NCBI GenBank assembly: GCA_018971405.1
Contig: JAGXAX010000010.1
Location: forward strand, 1 to 14,393
Length of the DNA: 14,393 nt
From: Alphaproteobacteria bacterium
GTDB taxonomy: Bacteria > Pseudomonadota > Alphaproteobacteria > Micavibrionales > UBA2020
Reading direction: 5' to 3'
The notes under the pieces were generated by a model. The model was not told where the DNA came from, made no database searches, and saw only the letters and a list, made by a program, of their open reading frames with translations. Of the stretch, positions 1-8,166 are shown one piece after another. A program made the translations under genes and the position numbers. The first letter of the stretch is position 1; each line of letters opens with the position of its first letter.

Positions 1-118
1 GAGCCTTGCCGAAGCCCTCTCCAAAAAATACCTCGGCACGCCGGTTTACAAGGACGCATGGACGCTCGGAACCTTGAGCGCCGCCCTGAAAGACCTCGGG
101 CAAAAGGCGGCGGCATGA
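1..118 (+). CDS. 3' end of an unidentified protein (partial)
   Basis: An open frame enters from the left edge (first complete codon at position 2) and ends at the TGA at 116-118. It encodes the last 38 residues of a protein finishing in LKDLGQKAAA. The stop overlaps the purD start as ATGA, the arrangement also seen between purN and purL, so this is probably the preceding gene of the same operon. The visible tail is helical and lysine/alanine-rich and shows no motif, so I do not assign a function. The reading frame is supported by this overlap and by the good purD ribosome binding site lying inside it. Confidence 0.6.
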   Translation, partial: SLAEALSKKYLGTPVYKDAWTLGTLSAALKDLGQKAAA

Positions 119-1386
119 CCAAGCGGATGACCGTGCTGCTTCTCGGTTCCGGCGGGCGCGAGCATGCGCTGGCCTGGAAGATGGCGCAGTCTCCGCTGGT
201 CGAAAAAATCCACGTCCTGCCCGGCAACCCCGGCATGCCGACCAAAGACGGGCGCATCGTTTGCATCGAAGGCGAGATTGACGCGGCGGCGCGCGAACTA
301 AAGCCGGACCTGACCGTCATCGGGCCGGAAAAGCCGATGGCGGAGGGCGTGACAGACCGGCTGGAAGCGGCGGGCTTCACCGTCCTCGGCGCGAGCAAGG
401 ATGCGGCGCGGCTTGAATCCTCCAAAATCTTCTCGAAAGAATTCATGGGGGAGGAAGGCATCCCGACCGCGCGCGCCGTCAGATGCGACGGCTACGCCGC
501 CGCCGTTGCCGCGCTTGCAACATGGGACGTGGAAGGTAAAGGCGTGGTCATCAAGGCCGACGGCCTCGCCGCCGGAAAAGGCGTTATCGTGACAAGCAAT
601 CGCGCGGAAGCCGGGCAAGCCCTGCACGATTTCATGGTTGACGGCGCCCATCCCGTCAAGGCGGAGCGCGTGCTGCTCGAAGAAACGCTGCACGGGCGCG
701 AAGTTTCCGCCTTCGCCCTGTGCGACGGCGAACGCTTCATCCCCTTCGGCTACATCTGCGACCACAAGCGCGCCTTCGACGGCGACAAAGGCCCCACCAC
801 CGGCGGCATGGGCGCATTTTCATCAAAAGACTGGCCGTCGGAGGCCGCGCGCGCCTTCATCAACGAACATATTTTCGCCGCCACATTGCGCGGCATGCAA
901 AAGCGCGGCGCGCCGTTCAAGGGCGTCCTGTTCGCGGGGCTGATGATAGACGGCGACGATGTAAAAGTCATCGAGTTCAACGTCCGCCTCGGCGATCCGG
1001 AGGCGCAGGCGCTGCTGCCCCTGATCGAGAGCGACATCGTGCCGCCGTTCCTCGCCGCCGCGCGGGGCGACCTTTCCGCCTGCGCCGCGCCCAAAATCGC
1101 CGGCGAGACGGCCGTGCATGTCGTCATGGCCTCGGCGGGCTATCCTTCACCGGACATGAAGCTCGGCGAAAAAATCGCCCTCGCACCCGTCATGAACGAC
1201 ACCGCGCAGGTGTTTTTCGCGGGCGTAAAGGATAAGGACGGCGCGCTGGTCAGCAGCGGCGGGCGCGTGCTCGGCGTCACGGCGCGCGGCGCGACGCTGG
1301 CGGCGGCGCGGCAGCAGGCTTACGCGCTGCTCGAAAACATCTCTTTCAGCGGCGCGCACTGGAGGCGGGACATTGGGAGACAATAG
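115..1386 (+). CDS. purD: Phosphoribosylamine-glycine ligase (GAR synthetase)
   Basis: Cytosolic ATP-grasp enzyme joining phosphoribosylamine and glycine to make GAR, the second step of de novo purine synthesis. The 423-residue product has the usual family length. Visible motifs are the N-terminal GSGGREHA at residues 11-18, the ATP-grasp glycine-rich segment KADGLAAGKG at 147-156, the signature PTTGGMGAFS from residue 227, and the metal-binding EFNVRLGDPE at 287-296. I chose the ATG at 115 because AAAAGG sits seven bases upstream and the start overlaps the preceding stop as ATGA. An in-frame ATG at 127 lacks such a site, and an in-frame ATG at 58 would add 19 residues unlike the family. The 3' end overlaps purN by 14 bases. 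Confidence 0.97.
   Translation: MTKRMTVLLLGSGGREHALAWKMAQSPLVEKIHVLPGNPGMPTKDGRIVCIEGEIDAAARELKPDLTVIGPEKPMAEGVTDRLEAAGFTVLGASKDAARLESSKIFSKEFMGEEGIPTARAVRCDGYAAAVAALATWDVEGKGVVIKADGLAAGKGVIVTSNRAEAGQALHDFMVDGAHPVKAERVLLEETLHGREVSAFALCDGERFIPFGYICDHKRAFDGDKGPTTGGMGAFSSKDWPSEAARAFINEHIFAATLRGMQKRGAPFKGVLFAGLMIDGDDVKVIEFNVRLGDPEAQALLPLIESDIVPPFLAAARGDLSACAAPKIAGETAVHVVMASAGYPSPDMKLGEKIALAPVMNDTAQVFFAGVKDKDGALVSSGGRVLGVTARGATLAAARQQAYALLENISFSGAHWRRDIGRQ
1361..1375 (+). promoter_or_regulatory. Ribosome binding site and TTG start of purN
   Basis: GGAGG at 1361-1365 lies seven bases before a TTG at 1373, inside the last codons of purD. No ATG or GTG gives a complete PurN N-terminus here. The strong Shine-Dalgarno site therefore decides for the TTG, and translation is likely coupled to purD. 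Confidence 0.75.
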
Positions 1387-1957
1387 CAAAATCACCGCCG
1401 CCGTCCTCGCCTCGGGCGGCGGCTCGAACGCCGAGAACATTTTGCGCCACGCGCGAACCCGCGCAGGCGGCGTCGAAATCCCGCTGGTGATCTGCGACAA
1501 GGCGGGCGCGCCCGTCATCGGCCGCGCGGAAAAACTGGGCGCGGACTGCAAAGTCATCGAACGCACCGGCACGAAAGCCGAACACGAGGCCGCCATTATC
1601 GCAGCGCTCGAAGAATACGGCATCGAGTGGATTTTCCTCGCGGGATACATGGCGATCCTCAGCCCCGCCTTTGTCGCCCTGTACAAAAACCGCATCGTCA
1701 ATATTCATCCGTCGCTCCTGCCGCAATTCCCCGGCAAGGACGGTTACGGCGACGCTTTTCGCGCGGGCGTCATAACCTCCGGCGTCACGCTGCATTACGT
1801 CGATGCGGGCGTGGACACAGGGCCGGTCATCGCACAAAAAACCTTTCCGCGCGAGGAAGGCGACACGCTCGAAACCTTCCGCGCGCGCGGGATGCAACTG
1901 GAATACGAACTCTATCGCGAATTTATCGACAGTCTCGCAAAAAGGGCAGCAGCATGA
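1373..1957 (+). CDS. purN: Phosphoribosylglycinamide formyltransferase (GAR transformylase)
   Basis: Transfers a formyl group from 10-formyl-tetrahydrofolate to GAR, giving FGAR, the third purine step. The 194-residue product is close to the usual length. The nucleotide-binding loop is ASGGGSNAENI at residues 13-23. The catalytic triad is visible as N110 and H112 in NIHPSLLP, and D148 in DAGVDTGPVI. Translation starts at TTG (1373) behind a strong GGAGG. The gene overlaps purD by 14 bases and ends in an ATGA overlap with purL. Between the catalytic His and Asp the protein reads PGKDGYGDAF, where many bacterial PurN proteins have a PGLHAH-like segment. This looks like a family variant, since the triad is intact. 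Confidence 0.95.
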   Translation: MGDNSKITAAVLASGGGSNAENILRHARTRAGGVEIPLVICDKAGAPVIGRAEKLGADCKVIERTGTKAEHEAAIIAALEEYGIEWIFLAGYMAILSPAFVALYKNRIVNIHPSLLPQFPGKDGYGDAFRAGVITSGVTLHYVDAGVDTGPVIAQKTFPREEGDTLETFRARGMQLEYELYREFIDSLAKRAAA

Positions 1958-4845
1958 CCGCTCTTCGCATCGAAATCGAAAACACCGCCCCCGCAGGCCG
2001 GAATCAGGGCGGGCGGCTGGAAAAATGGGCGGCGGAAGCGCGCGAAACCCTGAACGTGCCGCTGACCGCGATCGCGGAAGTGAAGGTTTACAAAACCACG
2101 AACGGCAAGGCCGAAGATCTCGCCGCCGTCTTCGCCGATCCGGTTTTGCAGCAGGCGCACTTCAGCCACAAGGAATACAGGTTCCTCCACGGCGCGCCCG
2201 CCTTCGTCGTCGATGTCGGGTTCCGCGCGGGCGTCACCGACAATCCCGGCCATGCCGCGGCGGAGGCGCTCGCGCTTTGCGGCATCGAAGCGCGCGTGGC
2301 GAGCGGATCGCTCTATTTCCTCTTCGGAGAACTCGACGCGGCAGGCGCGGAGAAAGTGGCGCGGGAACTGCTCGCCAACGACCTTCTCCAGAAAGCGGAA
2401 ATTTATCCCGCCAATGATTTTTACGCCCGCGACCGCTTCAAGAACGTGAAATTGCCCGAAGTGGTCCGCACGGCGGACGCCCGGGTCGAAAAAATATCCC
2501 TCGACATCGCGGACGGCGCGCTGGAGGCATTGAGCCGCCAGCGCTGCCTCGCGCTCACCGTCGATGAACTGAAACATGTGCGCGGCGCCTTCAAAACCGG
2601 GCTTACCGACGTGGAACTCGAAATCATCGCCCAGAGCTGGAGCGAGCACTGCCGCCACAAGATTTTCGGCGCGGAGATCGACTATAACGGCGAAAAAATC
2701 GACAGCCTTTACAAAACTTTCGTGAAGCGCGCCACGCAGGACGTGAAAAGAAGCCGCAAGCTCGGCTGGCTGGTTTCCGTGTTCAGCGACAATGCGGGCA
2801 TCGTGCGCTTTGACGATCATATCGACCTCTGCATCAAGGTGGAAACGCACAATTCCCCCTCCGCGCTCGACCCTTACGGCGGCGCGCTGACCGGCATCCT
2901 CGGCGTCAACCGCGACATTCTCGGCGCGGGCCTCGGCGCGCGGCCGGTCGCCAACACCGACGTTTTCTGCCTCGCCCCGCCCGACATGCCGGCGCGCGAC
3001 GAGGAACAGTTCATGCCCCGCGGCGTGAAGGCGCCGAAGCGCGTGCTCGAAGGCGTGCACAAAGGCGTGGAGGACGGCGGCAACAAGAGCGGAATTCCCA
3101 CCGTCAACGGCGCGTTCTTCTTCGACCGCGACTACGCGGGCAAGCCGCTGGTCTTCGTCGGCACGGTCGGCGTTCTGCCGCATGCCCTGCCCGACGGGCG
3201 CAAGGCGGCCGAGAAACAAGCGAATGTCGGCGACCGTATCTTCATGATCGGCGGCGCTATCGGCGCGGACGGCATCCATGGTGCGACCTTCAGCTCGATG
3301 GAGATCGATGAAAACGCGCCCGCCACGGCGGTGCAGATCGGCGACCCGCTCACGCAGAAACGCGTGACGGATTTCCTGCTCGACGCGCGCGACCTGGGGC
3401 TTTATTCCGCCATCACCGACAACGGTGCGGGCGGGCTTTCCTCCAGCGTCGGCGAAATGGCGCAGATGACGAACGGCGCCGAAATCGACCTCGCCCTCTG
3501 CCCCGTCAAATATCCCGGCCTCAAGCCGTGGGAGCTGATGGTCAGCGAAAGCCAGGAGCGCATGACCGTCGCCGTGCCGCCGAAACACGCAAAGGCATTT
3601 CTCGATCGCGCGGAACGGCATGGCGTGAGCGCGGCCGACATCGGCTCTTTCACCGACAGCGGAAATCTCGAGGTGCTTTACAACAAAGAACGCGTCGCCA
3701 GCCTGCCGCTGGATTTCCTGCACGACAGCCTGCCGCAGATGAAACTGAAAGCGACGTGGGACGGCGGACGTCCCCGCGCAAACTGGAGCGCGCAAACACG
3801 ACTGCAAGACCGCACGCGCAAGGCCGAAAACCTCGATGCCGCGCTGCTGCGGCTTTTGCAAGCGCCCAACATCACCTCCAAAGAAAAATGGGTGCGCGCT
3901 TATGATCACGAAGTGCAAGCGGCGACGCACGTCAAACCCTTCGCCGACGGTGGTGTTATTTGGCTGAAACCACACGGCGGCGCGGAAGAGAACGGCGTCG
4001 CGATCGGCTGCGGCCTCGCGCCGCGTTTGAGCTTGCATGATCCGTACCTGATGGCGCAATACGCGGTCGACGAGGCGGTGCGCAACATCGTCGCGGCGGG
4101 CGGCGATCCGGACATGTGCTGCCTGCTCGACAATTTCTGCTGGCCCGACCCCGTACAATCGGAAAAAAATCCCGAAGGGGCATATCGTTTAGGCCAGCTG
4201 GTGCGCGCCTGTCAGGGGCTTTATGACGTTTGCACCGGCTACGGCATGCCGTTAGTGAGCGGCAAGGACAGCATGAAGAACGATTTCAAAGGCAAGGACA
4301 AGGGCGGGCGCGACATCGCCTTCGGCGTCCTGCCGACGCTGCTCGTCACCGCCATGGCGCGGGTGAAAATGGGCAGCGTGCCGGTGAACCGCTTTTGCGC
4401 GGCGGGAGATTTGATCTATCTGCTTGGCGGCGCCGGAAAAGGTTTGGGCGGCTCGGAATACGCGCATATATATAATGTCAGAGATAATGCGCCCGCCATT
4501 GATATGGAACACAATATCGCGCTCTATCGCAGAATACATCAAGCTTTACCGCTCTTTTCCTCGCTCCATGACGTCTCCGAAGGCGGGATGCTGGTCGCGC
4601 TGTCCGAAAGCATGATCGGCGGAAGCAAGGGAGCGAAACTCTCCGTCGCGCTCGATGCGGATGCCTCCTTCAACGAAGCGCCGGGACGGTTTATCGTGTC
4701 CGTGCCTGCGGCAAAACGCGAAACCTTCGGGAAAATATTTACCGTACAGCCCATCGGCACGGTGACGGACGACGCGGAGCTTTCATTTAACGGCATATCG
4801 TTGCCGCTGGACAAGATCAGCGCCGCATGGAAGAAAGGATTTTAA
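1954..4845 (+). CDS. purL: FGAM synthase, PurS-PurL fusion (PurSL)
   Basis: Synthetase part of phosphoribosylformylglycinamidine synthase, converting FGAR to FGAM with ATP and ammonia delivered by PurQ. At 963 residues it is much longer than small PurL (about 740) but lacks the glutaminase domain of the large, roughly 1300-residue type. Residues 1-152 look like two PurS-like halves in tandem. The second runs from AFVVDVGFRAG (83-93) to EIYPAN near 150, and each half ends in a D/N-x-LQ-type helix. The catalytic core follows: WSEHCRHK at 229-236, VETHNSP near 296, the MVSESQERM segment, SGKDS at 769-773 and LHDVSEGG from 871. No separate purS is present in the window. The start at 1954 overlaps the purN stop as ATGA, with AAAAAGGG upstream. 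purQ follows after two bases. Confidence 0.95.
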   Translation: MTALRIEIENTAPAGRNQGGRLEKWAAEARETLNVPLTAIAEVKVYKTTNGKAEDLAAVFADPVLQQAHFSHKEYRFLHGAPAFVVDVGFRAGVTDNPGHAAAEALALCGIEARVASGSLYFLFGELDAAGAEKVARELLANDLLQKAEIYPANDFYARDRFKNVKLPEVVRTADARVEKISLDIADGALEALSRQRCLALTVDELKHVRGAFKTGLTDVELEIIAQSWSEHCRHKIFGAEIDYNGEKIDSLYKTFVKRATQDVKRSRKLGWLVSVFSDNAGIVRFDDHIDLCIKVETHNSPSALDPYGGALTGILGVNRDILGAGLGARPVANTDVFCLAPPDMPARDEEQFMPRGVKAPKRVLEGVHKGVEDGGNKSGIPTVNGAFFFDRDYAGKPLVFVGTVGVLPHALPDGRKAAEKQANVGDRIFMIGGAIGADGIHGATFSSMEIDENAPATAVQIGDPLTQKRVTDFLLDARDLGLYSAITDNGAGGLSSSVGEMAQMTNGAEIDLALCPVKYPGLKPWELMVSESQERMTVAVPPKHAKAFLDRAERHGVSAADIGSFTDSGNLEVLYNKERVASLPLDFLHDSLPQMKLKATWDGGRPRANWSAQTRLQDRTRKAENLDAALLRLLQAPNITSKEKWVRAYDHEVQAATHVKPFADGGVIWLKPHGGAEENGVAIGCGLAPRLSLHDPYLMAQYAVDEAVRNIVAAGGDPDMCCLLDNFCWPDPVQSEKNPEGAYRLGQLVRACQGLYDVCTGYGMPLVSGKDSMKNDFKGKDKGGRDIAFGVLPTLLVTAMARVKMGSVPVNRFCAAGDLIYLLGGAGKGLGGSEYAHIYNVRDNAPAIDMEHNIALYRRIHQALPLFSSLHDVSEGGMLVALSESMIGGSKGAKLSVALDADASFNEAPGRFIVSVPAAKRETFGKIFTVQPIGTVTDDAELSFNGISLPLDKISAAWKKGF

Positions 4846-4847
4846 GC

Positions 4848-5627
4848 ATGAGCCAGCCAGTTTTCCTCATCCTCTCCGGCGACGGCATCAACTGCGAACG
4901 CGAAACGGCGGCGGCGCTGGCCGCTGCGGGCGCAAAGGCTGAAATCGTCCACATCAACGACCTCGCCGCGAGGCCGGACAGTCTCGCGCGTTTCGACGGC
5001 ATGGCGATCCCCGGCGGTTTTTCCTTCGGCGATGAACTGGGCAGCGGGCAGATCCTCGCGCTCAAGATCCGCCACAAGCTCGGCAAAAATTTCTTCGATT
5101 TCATCGCCGCGCGAAAACCGGTCATCGGCATCTGCAACGGCTTTCAGGCGCTGGTCAAGCTCGGCCTTTTGCCTTATCCAGAAACGCAAAAGCGCGTCAT
5201 GGCGCTCGCCCCCAATGCGCAGGGCGGATTTATCGACCGCTGGGTCACGCTGCAGCCGGCGCAGAACAGCGTGTGCAAATGGACGGAAGGAATGGAGACG
5301 TTCGACCTCCCCATCCGCCACGGCGAGGGGCGCGTCGTCTTCAGCGAAGACGCGATCTATCACGAGCTGCGCGACAACGGGCAAATCGCCCTCTCCTACG
5401 CCGAAGACGTCAACGGGTCGCACAAGCGCATCGCCGGATTATGCGATCCTTCAGGCCTGATCTTCGGCCTGATGCCGCATCCGGAGGCTTTTGCCCATCA
5501 GGCCACGCACCGGACGCCGCAGCGCGCCTTCATGGCCGCGGGCGCGGGCTTGCGGATTTTCAAAAACATCGTCTACTACCTCGCGGAAAATCAAAAGGAG
5601 AAAATCTATGCCGGCAGACAGCATTAA
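4848..5627 (+). CDS. purQ: FGAM synthase glutaminase subunit
   Basis: Class I glutamine amidotransferase that hydrolyses glutamine and channels ammonia to PurL. The 259-residue product is longer than typical small PurQ (about 225-230). The nucleophile is C96 in GICNGFQ; the other triad members are H211 and E213 in MPHPEAF. The oxyanion region is IPGGFSFGDELGSGQ at 54-68. I chose the ATG at 4848 because AAAGGA at 4834-4839 precedes it by eight bases and MSQPVFLILSG matches a family N-terminus. The ATG at 4827 lies in the purL tail without a site. The 3' end overlaps purH by 20 bases. The extra length fits a partner adapted to the long PurSL-type synthase, which is inference. Confidence 0.95.
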   Translation: MSQPVFLILSGDGINCERETAAALAAAGAKAEIVHINDLAARPDSLARFDGMAIPGGFSFGDELGSGQILALKIRHKLGKNFFDFIAARKPVIGICNGFQALVKLGLLPYPETQKRVMALAPNAQGGFIDRWVTLQPAQNSVCKWTEGMETFDLPIRHGEGRVVFSEDAIYHELRDNGQIALSYAEDVNGSHKRIAGLCDPSGLIFGLMPHPEAFAHQATHRTPQRAFMAAGAGLRIFKNIVYYLAENQKEKIYAGRQH

Positions 5628-7167
5628 AATCAAGCGCGCCCTGATCAGCGTCAGCGACAAGAGCGGTCTCGAAGACCTCGGCAAAAGGCTTCACGCGGCG
5701 GGCGTCGAGATCATCTCCTCCGGCGGCACGGCGAAGGCTCTCGCGGAGCACGGCATTCCCGTCATTCCGATCGAGAAAGTCACCGGTTCGCCAGAATGTT
5801 TCGGCGGGCGCGTCAAAACCCTGAGCTATCAGGTCGCGGGCGCATTGCTCTTCCGCCGCGACAATGCGGGGGACGTGAAGCAGGCGGGCGACCTCGGCAT
5901 CGCGCCGATCGACCTGCTGGTGTGCAACCTTTACCCGTTCGAGGCGGCGGCGAGGAAAAATACCGCATGGGAAGAACTGATCGAAAACATCGATATCGGC
6001 GGGCCGACGCTGATCCGCAGCGCGGCGAAAAACCACAGCGCCGTCGCCGTGGTCACGGATCCGGCGCAGTACGATATGATCAGCGCGGAAACAACGCTTG
6101 CGGCCCGCGAGCGACTCGCGCTCGCCGCCTTCCGCCACACGGCGCGCTACGACGGCATGGTCGCCGCGAAGTTCGAGGAAAAACTCGGCGCGGAGGAGCG
6201 CACCATCGTCCTCTCCCCGCAAGGCGCGAAGCTGCTGCGCTACGGCGAGAACCCGCACCAGAAATCATGGGTCTATGCCGACCCGTTCCACAGCGGCATC
6301 GCCTCGGCCGAGCCGTTGCAGGGCAAGGCGCTTTCCTACAATAATCTCCTCGACGCCGATGCGGCGTGGCGCTCCTGCGGCGATGCGGCGACATGCGCGA
6401 CCGGAGCCTTCCCCGCCGCTGTCTCCGTCATCAAGCATCTGACGCCCTGCGGCATCGCGCTCGCAAAGACGCCGCTGGAGGCGCTGGAACGCGCCTGGGC
6501 GGGTGATCCGGTCAGCGCCTTCGGCAGCATCCTCTGCTTCAATACGGAAGTGGATGAAGGGGTCGCGGCGTGGCTCTCCGACAAGTTCGTCGAAGTGATC
6601 CTCGCGCCGTCGTTCAGCGCCGCCGCGCTTGAAACCTTCGCCAAAAAGAAGAGCCTGCGGCTTTTGGCTCTGCCGTCCTTCACCGGCGCTTACACCGCGC
6701 CAATGGTCAAATCCATTTCCGGCGGTTTCGTCGTGCAGCAGGAGGACACGGGCGCGGATGCGGATTTCAACGCCGTCACCCGCGCGCAGTTCCCCGCCAA
6801 CGACAGCCTCGCGCGTTTCGGCGTCATGGCCTGCAAGCACCTCAAGAGCAACGCCATCGGCCTTTTCGCCGCGCATGACAACGGCTACAGCATGATCGGC
6901 GCGGGCATGGGCAACCCCAACCGCCTCGTCAGCATCAAGCAGGCGGTCGAGAAGGCGCATGACAACGGCTATAGAGACCTCTCCGCCGCCGTGCTGGTGT
7001 CTGACGCGTTTTTCCCCTTTCCCGACAACATCGACGTCGCGAGAGCCTCCGGCATCCGCGCGATCGTCCAGCCGGGCGGCAGCATCAAGGATCAGGACGT
7101 CATCGACGCCGCCAACGACGCGGGCATCGCCATGGTCTTCACCGGTCGCCGCCACTTCAGGCATTGA
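5608..7167 (+). CDS. purH: Bifunctional AICAR transformylase / IMP cyclohydrolase
   Basis: Catalyses the last two steps to IMP: formylation of AICAR, then ring closure. The 519-residue length is normal. The N-terminal MGS-like cyclohydrolase domain starts at SVSDKSGL (14-21) and keeps the lysine of GRVK (K70), the tyrosine of NLYPF (Y109), the aspartate of IDIGGP (D129) and the lysine of AAKN (K141). The transformylase domain shows LRYGENPHQ at 210-218 and the catalytic K276-H277 pair in VIKHLTPCG. After GRVKTL the protein reads SYQVAGALL, where common bacterial PurH has HPKIHGG. The ATG at 5608 has AGGAG seven bases upstream and overlaps purQ by 20 bases. purM follows after seven bases. Confidence 0.96.
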   Translation: MPADSIKIKRALISVSDKSGLEDLGKRLHAAGVEIISSGGTAKALAEHGIPVIPIEKVTGSPECFGGRVKTLSYQVAGALLFRRDNAGDVKQAGDLGIAPIDLLVCNLYPFEAAARKNTAWEELIENIDIGGPTLIRSAAKNHSAVAVVTDPAQYDMISAETTLAARERLALAAFRHTARYDGMVAAKFEEKLGAEERTIVLSPQGAKLLRYGENPHQKSWVYADPFHSGIASAEPLQGKALSYNNLLDADAAWRSCGDAATCATGAFPAAVSVIKHLTPCGIALAKTPLEALERAWAGDPVSAFGSILCFNTEVDEGVAAWLSDKFVEVILAPSFSAAALETFAKKKSLRLLALPSFTGAYTAPMVKSISGGFVVQQEDTGADADFNAVTRAQFPANDSLARFGVMACKHLKSNAIGLFAAHDNGYSMIGAGMGNPNRLVSIKQAVEKAHDNGYRDLSAAVLVSDAFFPFPDNIDVARASGIRAIVQPGGSIKDQDVIDAANDAGIAMVFTGRRHFRH

Positions 7168-7174
7168 GGAGAAC

Positions 7175-8155
7175 ATGACACAGGCGCAGAAAATATCTTA
7201 TAAGGACGCGGGCGTGGATCTTGAGGTCGCGGACGCGCTCGTCGAGAAAATAAAGGCGCGGGTGCAATCGACTTACGGGGAGAACGTCGTCTCCGGCGTC
7301 GGCGGCTTCGCGGCGCTTTACAAGTCCGGCGGCGGAAAAATCCTCGCCGCGGGCACGGACGGCGTCGGCACCAAGGTCAAGCTCGCGCAAGGCTTGAACA
7401 AACACGACACCATCGGCATCGACCTCGTCGCCATGTGCGCCAACGACATCATCTGCACCGGCGCGACGCCGCTCTTTTTCCTCGATTACCTCGCCATGGC
7501 GAAGATCGACCTTGCCGTGCTCGACCCGATCGTCGCGGGGATAGCGGCGGCGTGCAAGGACTGCGGCATGGCGCTGATCGGCGGCGAAACGGCGGAGATG
7601 CCGGACGTTTATAAAGCGGGCGAATACGACCTCGCCGGTTTTGCGGTCGGCGAGATGGACGCGGCGGACGTCATCGACGGCGCGCGCGTCAGGGAGGGCG
7701 ACGCCTTGCTCGCGCTCCCCTCCTCCGGCATCCACTCCAACGGGTTTTCGCTGGTGCGCAAGCTCATCCGCGCCGGTGAAAAAGATTTGCTGCTGGAGGC
7801 GCTTAGCCCCACGCGGCTTTACTGGCAATCCGTCAAGGACATCCGCCCGCTCGCGCACGGCATGGCGCATATCACCGGCGGCGGGCTTGGCAACATTCCG
7901 CGCATGAACGGCGCATTCGATTACGTGATCGACCATCTGCCGGAGCCGCCGGCGATCTTCGGCGTTCTTGCGGAGCGGTCGCATCTCGACGCCAAAGACC
8001 TCTATGAGACCTTCAACATGGGGCTGGGCTTCGTCATCGCGACCGACAAGCCGGACGACGTCATCAAAAAAACCGGCGCGGTGAAAATCGGCCATGTCGC
8101 GGCGGGCGGCGGCAAGGTGCGCGTCGCGGCGGGGAAAATCAATTTCATCATTTAA
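7175..8155 (+). CDS. purM: Phosphoribosylformylglycinamidine cyclo-ligase (AIR synthetase)
   Basis: ATP-dependent cyclisation of FGAM to AIR, the step after PurSL/PurQ. The 326-residue product is slightly shorter than E. coli PurM (about 345). Visible motifs are SYKDAGVD at 8-15, the glycine-rich GVGGFAALY at 41-49, the AGTDGVGTKVKLA signature near 59-71, CANDIICTGA from 88, and GGETAEMP at 136-143. The GIHSNGFSLVRK and ITGGGLGNIPR motifs lie further on. The start follows GAGGAG at 7166-7171, which overlaps the purH stop, indicating coupled translation. Unlike the common purM-purN pairing, purN here sits near the front of the operon. Confidence 0.96.
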   Translation: MTQAQKISYKDAGVDLEVADALVEKIKARVQSTYGENVVSGVGGFAALYKSGGGKILAAGTDGVGTKVKLAQGLNKHDTIGIDLVAMCANDIICTGATPLFFLDYLAMAKIDLAVLDPIVAGIAAACKDCGMALIGGETAEMPDVYKAGEYDLAGFAVGEMDAADVIDGARVREGDALLALPSSGIHSNGFSLVRKLIRAGEKDLLLEALSPTRLYWQSVKDIRPLAHGMAHITGGGLGNIPRMNGAFDYVIDHLPEPPAIFGVLAERSHLDAKDLYETFNMGLGFVIATDKPDDVIKKTGAVKIGHVAAGGGKVRVAAGKINFII

Positions 8156-8166
8156 GGCCCGCGCGC

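Noticed and set aside
1912-4158. A 748-codon open frame on the minus strand opposite purL
   Set aside because: It is the mirror of a GC-rich coding gene, has a low-complexity composition rich in Arg, Ala, Val and His, and contains no recognisable motif. The plus strand encodes a well-conserved PurL across the same stretch.
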